Shown here: positions 18,942 through 28,048 of the stretch, piece after piece | Layout of the letters: every line of letters starts with the position of its first letter | Position numbering within the stretch: the stretch's first letter is position 1 | NCBI RefSeq assembly: GCF_000019085.1 | Contig: NC_010321.1 | Location: 628,501 to 692,500 of the forward strand | Source: Thermoanaerobacter pseudethanolicus ATCC 33223 | GTDB taxonomy: Bacteria; Bacillota; Thermoanaerobacteria; Thermoanaerobacterales; Thermoanaerobacteraceae | Length of the DNA stretch: 64,000 nucleotides | Reading direction: 5' to 3' | The notes under the pieces: generated by a model | Database searches by the model: none | What the model saw: only the letters and a program-made list of their open reading frames with translations | Told to the model about the DNA's origin: nothing | Position numbers and translations under genes: made by a program

Positions 18942-19847
18942 ATGGCAATAAAAATTGACAAAATAAACTTTTTAGGATGGGAAAATAGTATAAAACTGTC
19001 TAATGGCATTATTGATGTTGTGGCTACAACTGATATAGGCCCAAGAATTGTGAGGTTTGGATTTGAAAATGATGTAAACGAATTTAATTTGGACCCTAAA
19101 ACTATTGGCTTAAAAGGAGGTGACGAATACAGATATTATGGCGGCCATAGACTGTGGCATAGCCCCGAAGATAGAAAGAGGACATATATACCAGACAATG
19201 ATGAAGTTGATTGGCATGAAATAGAAAACGGTGTGAGACTTATTCAAAAGCCAGAAAAATGGGTTAATACACAAAAGCAAATCGATATAATCTTAAGTCC
19301 TGATGAGAGTAGAGTAAGGCTTGTACACAGGATAACCAATCTTGGAGCGTGGCCTATTGAGCTTTCAGCGTGGACAATTACAGTATTAAACACAGAAGGC
19401 ATCGAAATAATTCCTCAACCAAATAAAGACACAGATTTACTTCCAAATAGGCAAATTGTACTCTGGCCTTATTCTAAAATGAATGATAAAAGGGTGTATT
19501 GGGGAGAAAAATATATTGCACTGAAACAAGATCCTAATAACAAAGCTCCCTTTAAGTTAGGAATTAACAATCAAGAAGGTTGGGCTGCTTACGCAAGAGG
19601 AGGACATCTTTTTGTAAAAAGGTATTATCCACAGCACGACACAACATATCCTGACTTTGGCGTATCTTTTGAAACATATACAAACGATTGGATGCTTGAA
19701 ATAGAAACATTAAGTCCATTTACAAAATTACAACCCGGTGAAACTGTTGAGCATGTTGAAGAATGGGAGCTTTACAATAATGTAAATGTAAAAGATATAG
19801 ATGAAGGTGCATTTGATGAGGTTGTAGAAAAGTATTGCAGGAAGTAA
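18942..19847 (+). CDS. DUF4380 family protein (galactose mutarotase-like fold)
   Basis: About 301 residues, an aldose-epimerase-like all-beta protein of the DUF4380 family. Recognisable segments are GIIDVVATTDIGPRIVRFGF, GGHRLWHSPEDRKRTYIPDN and WPIELSAWTITVLN. Its position after the gal operon fits a carbohydrate-binding or mutarotase role, but no activity is established. GAAAGGAATG is located about 12 bases before the ATG at 18942. A longer frame from a GTG at 18900 is open, but its start overlaps the small repeat and has no ribosome site, so I prefer the inner ATG. Confidence 0.8.
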   Translation: MAIKIDKINFLGWENSIKLSNGIIDVVATTDIGPRIVRFGFENDVNEFNLDPKTIGLKGGDEYRYYGGHRLWHSPEDRKRTYIPDNDEVDWHEIENGVRLIQKPEKWVNTQKQIDIILSPDESRVRLVHRITNLGAWPIELSAWTITVLNTEGIEIIPQPNKDTDLLPNRQIVLWPYSKMNDKRVYWGEKYIALKQDPNNKAPFKLGINNQEGWAAYARGGHLFVKRYYPQHDTTYPDFGVSFETYTNDWMLEIETLSPFTKLQPGETVEHVEEWELYNNVNVKDIDEGAFDEVVEKYCRK

Positions 19848-20286
19848 ATTTTTGGTTGCAAAAAGTTTATAAAAATTTTTAATAAATTACGCTTTCGAAG
19901 AAGGAATTTTTGAATTCATGTCGAATATATAATATAGGAGTTAGTTAAAATAAAAAATAAAGTTAGAGAAAATGATAAGTTTTGAATTACAATAAAAATG
20001 TTTACATCAAGAATTTATGACATTAGAGAATATTAATAGTTAAATGTAAATAAAATATTTTAATAAAATATCAATAATTAGGAATTAAGAAGAAAGTTAA
20101 AAAGGAGGTGGGGAATATACATTAATTATAATATTTAATAAAGATTTAGCATAAGAAGCGATGACGTTACCTAAAATTGGCGTATTGTTAGAGATTTGGG
20201 CATTAAAACAAATTTTAATTTTGATTTTAACATTAAAAGTTTAATTGAGTTAATCACAAAATATTGAGATAGGGGGAAATTGAATT
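19848..20286. other. Gene-free leader of the galactoside ABC operon
   Basis: 440 AT-rich bases. It carries the Sigma-H-like promoter at 19902-19926. A very strong Shine-Dalgarno (AAAGGAGGTGGGG at about 20101) is followed by no usable reading frame longer than a few codons, perhaps the relic of a leader gene. No terminator hairpin was found. Confidence 0.55.
19902..19926 (+). promoter_or_regulatory. Sigma-H-like promoter of the galactoside transport operon
   Basis: AGGAATT, a 14-base spacer ending ATGTC, then GAAT, within an AT-rich stretch. The pattern and flanks are like the gal operon copy at 13704. Confidence 0.55.
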
Positions 20287-21588
20287 ATGTTAAAGAAAAG
20301 GTTTTTAAGTATGACAATAATAATTTTAATGATTTTATTGTTATATTTAACAGGTTGTGGAAATAGTTCTACTACTACAGAAAAAGCTAATGCAGAAAAG
20401 ACGAATGGTTCTATTACTTTAACATTAGCCGTTAATTTCCCAGAAACAGACGTCACGACCCAAAATTTAAAAACAATAGCTAAAAATTTTGAGCAAGAGA
20501 ATCCTAATATTCGCGTAAATGTTACATCACTTCCGGACTATGAAGCAACTATGAAAACTAAGATGGCAGCTAATGACCTTCCTGATATGTGGACAACACA
20601 TGGTTGGTCTGTAATGAGATATAGTGGATATTTGCTACCTCTTCAAGATCAACCTTGGGCATCAAAAATTAATCCGCTTATCAAACCTATTATCACAGAT
20701 AAAGAAGGTAAAATCTATGTATTACCAATGGACGTAGATGTTGCTGGTATAGCATTTAATAAAGATGTACTTGATAAAGCGGGTGTAGATCCTGATTCAA
20801 TAAAAACTTGGGATGATTTTAAAGTGGCTTGCGATAAAATTAAAGCTATTGGTAAAATACCAGTTTATTTAGGTGGCTCAAAAGACGATTGGACTGTAGG
20901 TAATTTCTTTGATTGGGTTGCTCCTTCTTTTCTAGTTACAGATGATAATCATAATTTTAGAAAAGAACTGAAAGATGGAACATTTGATTGGAATAATTAT
21001 AGACCGGTAGCTCAATTGTTTGTGGATTTTATAAAAGCTGGATATTTTAATAAAAATGCAAATGAAGGTACATGGCAAGAAGTAGGAGAAGCCTTAGCAA
21101 AAGGTGAAGCAGGTTTTGCTTTTTTTGGTAATTATGTTATAGGCGAAGCGATGAAATATAATCCTAATGGAAATTATGGATTTATGCCTTTACCAGCAGC
21201 TTATAAAGATGGTGAACGTACAGTTATTGTTGGTGAGCGTACAGCTATAGGTGTTTGGAAAGATTCAAAATATAAAAATGAGGCTCTTAAATTTTTAGAA
21301 TATTTGGCTAAACCAGAAAATATTAACTTAGTAGCCAAAGGTAATATGACGCCGACTGGATTAGTTGGTGATGGATATAAGTTGGATGCTGGAAAATTAA
21401 GTCCATATTTCGAAAATGCGGCTAAGTATAAAGGTTTTGGATATTTTGATAGAGAGTATTTACCCAATGGTATGTGGGATTCTTTATGCAAGACTGGAAC
21501 TGGTATGCTTGCTGGTACTATGTCTATTGATCAAGTAATTGCTCAATTAAAAGCTGATTATCAACGACTTTATCAGCAACAAAAATAA
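20287..21588 (+). CDS. Sugar ABC transporter, solute-binding lipoprotein
   Basis: 433 residues of the family 1 extracellular solute-binding proteins. The signal peptide (1-23) ends in the lipobox LTGC with Cys24, so the protein is lipid-anchored outside the membrane. The mature part reads FPETDVTTQNLKTIAKNFEQ and LPDMWTTHGWSVMRYSG, typical of oligosaccharide binders. AGGGGG precedes the ATG. It is followed by two permease genes and by alpha- and beta-galactosidases, so the ligand is probably a galactoside (raffinose, melibiose or lactose-like). No ATP-binding subunit is encoded nearby, so a shared MsmK-type ATPase elsewhere must be used. Confidence 0.92.
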   Translation: MLKKRFLSMTIIILMILLLYLTGCGNSSTTTEKANAEKTNGSITLTLAVNFPETDVTTQNLKTIAKNFEQENPNIRVNVTSLPDYEATMKTKMAANDLPDMWTTHGWSVMRYSGYLLPLQDQPWASKINPLIKPIITDKEGKIYVLPMDVDVAGIAFNKDVLDKAGVDPDSIKTWDDFKVACDKIKAIGKIPVYLGGSKDDWTVGNFFDWVAPSFLVTDDNHNFRKELKDGTFDWNNYRPVAQLFVDFIKAGYFNKNANEGTWQEVGEALAKGEAGFAFFGNYVIGEAMKYNPNGNYGFMPLPAAYKDGERTVIVGERTAIGVWKDSKYKNEALKFLEYLAKPENINLVAKGNMTPTGLVGDGYKLDAGKLSPYFENAAKYKGFGYFDREYLPNGMWDSLCKTGTGMLAGTMSIDQVIAQLKADYQRLYQQQK

Positions 21589-21626
21589 AAAAATAAGAAA
21601 GGAGAGAAAAAATCAATTATTACTAC

Positions 21627-21663
21627 TCTACAAAGCATATATTTCTAATATATGCTTTGTAGA
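21627..21663 (+). other. Intercistronic hairpin between solute-binding and permease genes
   Basis: A perfect 15-bp inverted repeat (TCTACAAAGCATATA with its complement) has a seven-base loop and a weak T-rich tail. It is likely a partial terminator or mRNA-stabilising hairpin that allows more binding protein than permease. The two other ABC operons in this window have the same arrangement. Confidence 0.8.
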
Positions 21664-21712
21664 GATAAATGTTTTTATTTGTTAAAATGCTGGATAAGGA
21701 GGAGTTACCAAC

Positions 21713-22588
21713 TTGGAAAGGGAACTTAAACGTTCAAATATTATGTATATTCCTGCTATTATTTTCCTTGTAGTATTTATTGTTTATCCTTTTTTAACCG
21801 GATTTAGGATTTCTTTTACGGACTGGGATGGTTATTCACAAACGTATCGCTATATAGGTATAGAAAATTTTAAACTATTGTCTAGAGATCAAAATGTGCG
21901 AATAGCCTTTGTTAATACTTTGATTTATGGCTTTGGTAGTACTTTTTTTCAACAGATTTTGGGACTTGCATATGCTTTACTTTTGAATAAACCATTTAGA
22001 GGACGGACTTTAGCAAGAACTGCTGTTTATTTGCAAGTTTTAATTTCACCAATTATAATGGGTTATATGTGGTACTTTATATTAAAATATGATCACGGGG
22101 CACTTAATGATTTGTTAGGATTGTTTGGAATAAAACCTATCTTATGGCTGTCTGATCCTAAAATTGCGGTATGGGTAATAGTAGCATTGAATACTATTCA
22201 ATATGTAGGAGTTTCTATGGTTATATATCTTGCTGGTTTACAAGGAATACCTTCTATGTATTACGAGGCAGCGGCTATTGATGGTGTAACTGCTTGGCAA
22301 GAATTTAGGTATATAACTTTACCTTTGTTGTATCCTTCGATAGTTAGCAGTGTTATTATAAATGTAATAGGAGGCTTAAAATTATTTGATATTATAAGAG
22401 CGTTAACTGGTGGTGGACCGGGGTACACAACTCATTCACTGTCAACATTGATTTATACAACTTACTTCCAATCACAGTCAGCAGGATATGCTGCAGCTAT
22501 AGGGGTATTGCTCTTTATTTCAATATTAGTGGCTACAATTATATTACAGATCTTTTTTAAGAAAAAAGGTGGTGGTTATGTATTATGA
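21713..22588 (+). CDS. Sugar ABC transporter permease (MalF-like)
   Basis: 291 residues with six predicted membrane spans. The permease loop motif EAAAIDGVTAWQEFRYITLPLLYPS (near 183) contacts the ATPase subunit. The start is TTG, supported by GGAGGAG about nine bases upstream. It overlaps the second permease by four bases (ATGA), so the two subunits are translationally coupled. It belongs to the galactoside-type transporter described at 20287. Confidence 0.93.
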   Translation: MERELKRSNIMYIPAIIFLVVFIVYPFLTGFRISFTDWDGYSQTYRYIGIENFKLLSRDQNVRIAFVNTLIYGFGSTFFQQILGLAYALLLNKPFRGRTLARTAVYLQVLISPIIMGYMWYFILKYDHGALNDLLGLFGIKPILWLSDPKIAVWVIVALNTIQYVGVSMVIYLAGLQGIPSMYYEAAAIDGVTAWQEFRYITLPLLYPSIVSSVIINVIGGLKLFDIIRALTGGGPGYTTHSLSTLIYTTYFQSQSAGYAAAIGVLLFISILVATIILQIFFKKKGGGYVL

Positions 22589-23397
22589 AAAAATCGACAT
22601 GGCACAAAACTGTATTGGCAATATTAATTACTATAATACATCTTATCCCCATTTATATTGCTTTAACAGTTTCTTTCAAAAAAATAACAGACTTTTCATC
22701 ATACTGGACTTTACCAAAACAATTATTTTTGGAAAACTATAAAATTGCATGGCAGAATGGCGGAATGGCTATTGGTTTTAAGAACACAATAATAATAACA
22801 GCGATAGCTTCTGTATTGATTATATTAATATCTGCTATGGCTGCTTATCCATTGGCACGCAATAACAGTAAATTTAATAATATTATTCTTACAATGATTT
22901 TATCTGTCATGATGATTCCACCTCTTAGTTTGTTAGTTCCGCTGTATGTATTAATGAGAAATATTGGAGCAATAAGTACCTATTGGGGAATAATATCAGT
23001 ACATCTCGCTTTTCAGTTACCATTAGCTATCTTTCTGTATACAAATTTTATACGTGCGTTACCAAGAGAATTAGATGAAGCAGCTTTGATAGATGGTTGT
23101 AGTATATTTACTATATTTTATAGAATAATTTTACCGCTTTTGAAACCTATTACTGTGACAGTTTTGATAATGACTGGGTTGAATATATGGAACGATTATC
23201 AACTTTCATTATTTTTCTTACAAAAGCCCGAAATGAAAGTAATCACACTTACAATAGCAACATTCTTTGGAATATCAGGTGCAAATCCTAACGTTGCAGC
23301 GGCTGCAGCAATTATGGCTGTTTTACCTGTGATAGTAGTATATTTATTCTTACAAAAGTACTTTATCCAAGGTATGGTTGAGAGTGCAATAAAATAG
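22585..23397 (+). CDS. Sugar ABC transporter permease (MalG-like)
   Basis: 270 residues with six predicted spans. The EAA loop reads LDEAALIDGCSIFTIFYRII (about 167-186). It starts inside the end of the first permease gene (ATGA). Together the pair forms the membrane channel for the sugar captured by the lipoprotein at 20287. The GH36 gene follows after 20 bases with its own GGAAGGAGG. Confidence 0.93.
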   Translation: MKKSTWHKTVLAILITIIHLIPIYIALTVSFKKITDFSSYWTLPKQLFLENYKIAWQNGGMAIGFKNTIIITAIASVLIILISAMAAYPLARNNSKFNNIILTMILSVMMIPPLSLLVPLYVLMRNIGAISTYWGIISVHLAFQLPLAIFLYTNFIRALPRELDEAALIDGCSIFTIFYRIILPLLKPITVTVLIMTGLNIWNDYQLSLFFLQKPEMKVITLTIATFFGISGANPNVAAAAAIMAVLPVIVVYLFLQKYFIQGMVESAIK

Positions 23398-23417
23398 TTT
23401 GGGAAGGAGGACTTACT

Positions 23418-25607
23418 ATGCCTATTCATTTTAATGATAAAACAAGAACCTTTCATTTAACAGCAAAAGATACAAGTTATATAATTCATGTTTTAAAAAA
23501 CGACGCTGTTTTGCATGCATATTTTGGTAAAAAGATAAAGAACGCGAATATATATCACGTGTTAAAATTGTCTCATGTAAGTATAGATACTGATAATATT
23601 AACTTTGGGAATTACCTAATGTTAGATTTTTTACCACAAGAATATCCTGCGTATGGCAATACTGATTTTAGAAGTCCTGCATATCAAATTCAGCTTGAAA
23701 ATGGTTCTACTGTTTCTGATCTAAGGTACTTATCTCACAAAATCTATAAAGGTAAGCCTAAATTAGAAGGGCTTCCGGCTACTTATGTTGAAAATGAAGA
23801 TGAAGCTGATACTCTTGAAATAGAGTTATATGATAAAGTAGCAAATTTAAAAGTAACTTTAATTTACACAGCATTTAGAGATTATGATGTTATCACAAGG
23901 TCAGTGAGATTTGAAAACATGGGAAAAGAAGACATAAAATTGTTAAGAGCTTTGTCTATGAATGTTGATTTTAATGATGATAAGTTTGACATGCTTCAAT
24001 TGTCAGGGGCTTGGGCGAGAGAAAGACATGTTATAAGAAGACCACTTACTCCTGGAGTTCAGTCTATTGAAAGCAGAAGAGGTGCAAGCAGCCATCAGCA
24101 AAATCCTTTTATAGCACTTTTAAGGAAAGACGCTGATGAATGGCATGGAGATGTTTATGGATTTAGCCTTGTTTACAGTGGCAATTTCTTGGCACAAGTA
24201 GAAGTGGATCAATATAAGATGGCGAGAGTCTCTATGGGAATTAATCCATTTGATTTTTCATGGCTTTTAAAACCAGGTGAAACATTTCAAACACCAGAAG
24301 TCGTTATGGTTTATTCGGATAGTGGCTTAAATAAAATGTCAAATACCTATCACAAACTGTACAGAAATAGACTTATGAGAAGTAAATTTAAGGACAAAGA
24401 AAGACCAATTCTTATAAACAATTGGGAAGCTACTTATTTTGATTTTACCGAAGAAAAACTTAAAGAACTTGCTAAAGAAGCTAAAGATTTGGGTATTGAA
24501 TTGTTTGTTCTTGACGATGGATGGTTTGGAAAGAGAAATTCTGACAATTCTTCACTGGGAGATTGGTTTGTAAATAAAGAAAAGATTCCAAGTGGTTTGG
24601 ATGGTCTTGCAAAAGGGATAAATTCTTTAGGTTTAAAATTTGGATTATGGATGGAACCAGAAATGGTGTCTCCTGATAGTGACCTCTATAGAGAGCATCC
24701 CAATTGGTGTATACATGTACCTAATAGGCCGAGAAGTGAAAGCAGAAATCAACTTGTGTTAGACTTGTCGCGCAAAGATGTACAAGATTATATTATAAAA
24801 GTAGTGTCAGATATTTTGGAAAGCGCCAACATAAGTTATGTAAAATGGGATATGAATAGAAATATGACAGAGATAGGCTCTGCACTTTTGCCTCCTGAAA
24901 GACAAAGAGAAACTGCTCACAGATATATTCTTGGACTTTACAGAATATTAGAAGAAATAACGACAAGGTTTCCTGATGTTTTGTTTGAAAGTTGTGCTGG
25001 TGGTGGCGGTCGTTTTGACCCTGGAATGCTTTATTATATGCCCCAGACTTGGACTAGTGATAATACAGATGCAGTTGAAAGACTTAAAATACAGTATGGT
25101 ACAAGTATAGTTTATCCTCTTATTTCAATGGGAAGCCATGTGTCTGCTGTGCCCAATCACCAAGTTCATAGAATAACTCCTTTAAAGACTCGCCTTGATG
25201 TGGCGATATCAGGTAATTTTGGATTTGAGCTTGATTTAACAAAGCTTAGTGAAGAGGAAAAAGACCTTGCTAAAAAATATGTTAAAAAGTACAAAGAGAT
25301 AAGAAAATTGATTCAATTTGGAGATTTTTACAGATTATTAAGTCCTTTTGAAGGAAATGAAACAGCATGGATGTTTATTAATGAAGAAAAAACTGAATTT
25401 GTGGCTTTTTACTTTAAAGTCTTGGCAACTCCTAATGACACGATAAAAAGGATTTATTTAAAGGCTTTAAACCCCGATTACAAATATGCATTGCAAGATA
25501 CGGGTGAAGTGTATGGTGGTGATGAGCTTATGTATGCAGGCATTGCAATACCACAATTGGAAGGAGATTTTCAAAGTGTTATGATGCATTTTAAAAAGGA
25601 GGCGTAA
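23418..25607 (+). CDS. Alpha-galactosidase (GH36)
   Basis: 729 residues, the usual size of bacterial GH36 enzymes. It removes terminal alpha-galactose from melibiose and raffinose-type sugars and is cytoplasmic (no signal peptide). Landmarks are LINNWEATYFDFTEEKL near 330, FVLDDGWFG near 360, and YVKWDMNR, whose Asp (about 478) is the expected nucleophile. CAGGGGRFD and TWTSDNTDAVERL (acid/base Asp about 548) follow. GGAAGGAGG precedes the ATG. The beta-galactosidase gene follows after three bases, and the released galactose would enter the Leloir pathway at 13905-17645. Confidence 0.95.
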   Translation: MPIHFNDKTRTFHLTAKDTSYIIHVLKNDAVLHAYFGKKIKNANIYHVLKLSHVSIDTDNINFGNYLMLDFLPQEYPAYGNTDFRSPAYQIQLENGSTVSDLRYLSHKIYKGKPKLEGLPATYVENEDEADTLEIELYDKVANLKVTLIYTAFRDYDVITRSVRFENMGKEDIKLLRALSMNVDFNDDKFDMLQLSGAWARERHVIRRPLTPGVQSIESRRGASSHQQNPFIALLRKDADEWHGDVYGFSLVYSGNFLAQVEVDQYKMARVSMGINPFDFSWLLKPGETFQTPEVVMVYSDSGLNKMSNTYHKLYRNRLMRSKFKDKERPILINNWEATYFDFTEEKLKELAKEAKDLGIELFVLDDGWFGKRNSDNSSLGDWFVNKEKIPSGLDGLAKGINSLGLKFGLWMEPEMVSPDSDLYREHPNWCIHVPNRPRSESRNQLVLDLSRKDVQDYIIKVVSDILESANISYVKWDMNRNMTEIGSALLPPERQRETAHRYILGLYRILEEITTRFPDVLFESCAGGGGRFDPGMLYYMPQTWTSDNTDAVERLKIQYGTSIVYPLISMGSHVSAVPNHQVHRITPLKTRLDVAISGNFGFELDLTKLSEEEKDLAKKYVKKYKEIRKLIQFGDFYRLLSPFEGNETAWMFINEEKTEFVAFYFKVLATPNDTIKRIYLKALNPDYKYALQDTGEVYGGDELMYAGIAIPQLEGDFQSVMMHFKKEA

Positions 25608-25610
25608 AAG

Positions 25611-27842
25611 ATGGGTAGAGATGTATTGAATTTTAATGTAGATTGGCTATATATTCCTGAAGACTTAAATGATGCATATAAATTTGATTTTGATGAGAGC
25701 AATTTTGAAGTTGTTAGTCTTCCTCATGCAAACAAAACATTTCCTCACCACTATTTTAAAGAAGAAGACTACAGGTTTGTTTCATGGTACAGAAAACATT
25801 TTAAAGTAGATGAGAGATACAAAGGGAAAAAGGTTTATATTCATTTTGAAGGTGTTATAACTGTTGCGAAGGTTTATGTAAATGGCGAATTTGTAGGAGA
25901 ACATAAAGGAGGATATACTCCTTTTGAATTTGATATTACAGAGTATATTAAATACGGTAATTTTGAAAATTTAATTGCTGTACAAGTGGATTCAAGAGAG
26001 CATAAAGATATTCCTCCAGAAGGTCATCTTGTAGATTACATGTTGTTTGGTGGAATATACAGAAATGTATGGCTGAAAATTTTAAATGATACCCATATAA
26101 AAGATGTTTATTTTGTTGTTGATAAATTGCAAGATTCTGTTGCTGAAATTTCAATTACTACAACTATTGCAGGAAAAGAAATAAGCAATGGAAAGATATT
26201 GACAGAGGTTATAAATAAAGAAGGCGTTGTGTGTTCATCAGTGGTTACTGACATAAAAGAGATGCAAAAAGAGATTGTACAGCAAATAAAGATGGACAAT
26301 CCATTAACTTGGCATCCAGATCATCCGTATTTATATAATGTGTCTGTAAAACTTATTGCAGAGAATGAAATTTTAGATAATTATACTTTTAAGACAGGAA
26401 TAAGGACAGTTGAATTTAGAGATGACGGCAAATTTTATATTAATGGTGAACCTTTAAAATTGAGAGGATTAAACAGACATCAGACTTTTCCTTATGTTGG
26501 CGGTGCTATGCCGGATAGGGTTCAAAGAAAAGATGCAGATATACTAAAGTATGAATTGGGATTAAATTATGTTAGGACGTCACATTATCCGCAGGCTGTT
26601 TCATTTTTGGATAGATGTGATGAGATAGGTTTGTTAGTTTTTGAAGAGATACCTGGATGGCAGCATATAGGCGATGAAAATTGGAAGAACATTGCAAAAG
26701 AGAATTTAAAAGAAATGATTTTAAGAGATAGAAATCATCCTTGTATATTTATGTGGGGTGTGCGAATAAATGAGTCTTTAGATGACCACGATTTTTATAA
26801 AGAAATGAATGAAATAGCTCATAAATTAGACAGAAGTAGACCAACAGGTGGTGTTAGATATTTAAGAGATAGTGAAAAGCTAGAGGATGTATTTACATAT
26901 AACGACTTTATATACAATTTAGAAGGCAAAATACAACTTCCAAATCACAAAAAGTATATGGTAACAGAATATATGGGTCACATGTATCCGACAAAATCTT
27001 ATGATAACCTTAATCGACTTATTACTCATGCAAGGTTGCATGCTCTTATTCAAGACAAACAATATGGGATACCAAACATGGCTGGTGCATCAGGCTGGTG
27101 TGCATTTGATTATAATACCACAAGTGCTTTTGGTTCAGGAGACAATATATGCTATCATGGAGTCTGTGATATATTTAGACTTCCAAAGTTTGCAGCTCAT
27201 TTTTACAGGAGTCAAGCCGACCCGCACTTATATGGACCCTATGTGTTTATAGCTTCGTACTTAATACCATCATTTGAGGAAGAGAACGGCGATAAATTGC
27301 TTGTATTTAGCAATTGCGAAGAAGTAGAACTTTATATAAATGATAAATTTGTGAAAAGACAAATGCCCAATAGAGTTGATTTTCCTAGTTTACCACATCC
27401 GCCTTTTGAATTTTCAATGAAGGAATGCGGAATCAACTATATGGAGGTAAGAGTTAATAACGCTTCTATTACTGCGATAGGTTTGATAGACGGTAAGGAA
27501 GTAGCAAGACATACATTAAGGCCATATGGGAAACCACATAAATTAATTCTTTCTTGTGATGATAATGAGATTATGGCAGATGGCGCTGATTGTACAAGGG
27601 TTGTTGTAAGTGTTGTAGATGAAAATGGATCTATTCTTCCTTATGCTAATATACCAGTATCATTTGAAATAGAAGGTGAAGGAAAGCTGATTGGGGAAAA
27701 TCCGTTGACATTAGAGGCTGGCAGAGGAGCAGTTTATGTAAAATCGACACGAAAGCCGGGAGAAATAATTTTAAAAGCTAAATCTCATTATGTAGCGGAA
27801 GAAAGCAATGTATCTATAAAAACTAAGTCAATAGGATATTAA
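25611..27842 (+). CDS. GH2 glycoside hydrolase, probably beta-galactosidase
   Basis: 743 residues, a compact GH2 enzyme without signal peptide. The N-terminal sugar-binding beta domain (FEGVITVAKVYVNGEFVGEH) and immunoglobulin-like domain are followed by the TIM barrel with LRGLNRHQTFPYVGGAMPDR. The acid/base Glu lies in MWGVRINESL (about 388) and the nucleophile in VTEYMGHMYP (about 453). The C-terminal part (about 630-743) is a bacterial Ig-like domain. It is the last gene of the galactoside operon and is followed at once by a strong terminator. Another GH2 specificity such as beta-glucuronidase is possible, but context favours galactosides. Confidence 0.85.
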   Translation: MGRDVLNFNVDWLYIPEDLNDAYKFDFDESNFEVVSLPHANKTFPHHYFKEEDYRFVSWYRKHFKVDERYKGKKVYIHFEGVITVAKVYVNGEFVGEHKGGYTPFEFDITEYIKYGNFENLIAVQVDSREHKDIPPEGHLVDYMLFGGIYRNVWLKILNDTHIKDVYFVVDKLQDSVAEISITTTIAGKEISNGKILTEVINKEGVVCSSVVTDIKEMQKEIVQQIKMDNPLTWHPDHPYLYNVSVKLIAENEILDNYTFKTGIRTVEFRDDGKFYINGEPLKLRGLNRHQTFPYVGGAMPDRVQRKDADILKYELGLNYVRTSHYPQAVSFLDRCDEIGLLVFEEIPGWQHIGDENWKNIAKENLKEMILRDRNHPCIFMWGVRINESLDDHDFYKEMNEIAHKLDRSRPTGGVRYLRDSEKLEDVFTYNDFIYNLEGKIQLPNHKKYMVTEYMGHMYPTKSYDNLNRLITHARLHALIQDKQYGIPNMAGASGWCAFDYNTTSAFGSGDNICYHGVCDIFRLPKFAAHFYRSQADPHLYGPYVFIASYLIPSFEEENGDKLLVFSNCEEVELYINDKFVKRQMPNRVDFPSLPHPPFEFSMKECGINYMEVRVNNASITAIGLIDGKEVARHTLRPYGKPHKLILSCDDNEIMADGADCTRVVVSVVDENGSILPYANIPVSFEIEGEGKLIGENPLTLEAGRGAVYVKSTRKPGEIILKAKSHYVAEESNVSIKTKSIGY

Positions 27843-27870
27843 AAACCCACCCTTTGGGGTGGGTTTTATT
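27842..27870 (+). terminator. Rho-independent terminator of the galactoside operon
   Basis: AAAACCCACCC pairs perfectly with GGGTGGGTTTT around TTTG. The stem begins at the stop codon, and the right arm ends in the T-run. Confidence 0.95.
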
Positions 27871-27939
27871 ATAGTATGTATAATTTCCTATTGGTAGCTA
27901 ATCAATAATTTTTGAAAAAATAAATTCCTACAAACTAAA

Positions 27940-28006
27940 AATGTCTCAAAAACTTAAAAGAATGTCTATAAATCGAATTTTATAAACTTTTGTTGCAATT
28001 TATAAT
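27940..28006 (+). promoter_or_regulatory. Activator-type promoter module upstream of the alpha-mannosidase
   Basis: Two direct AATGTC repeats lie 21 bases apart (27940 and 27961), joined by AAAACTTAAAA. TATAAT follows 40 bases after the second repeat (28001), with no good -35 box. The same layout, with the same distances, is present at 31242-31308. This is what a regulator binding on one helix face next to a weak promoter would look like. Confidence 0.55.
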
Positions 28007-28048
28007 ATTAAACGAGAATATTATGCTATGAAAGGAGAGAAGAAGACG

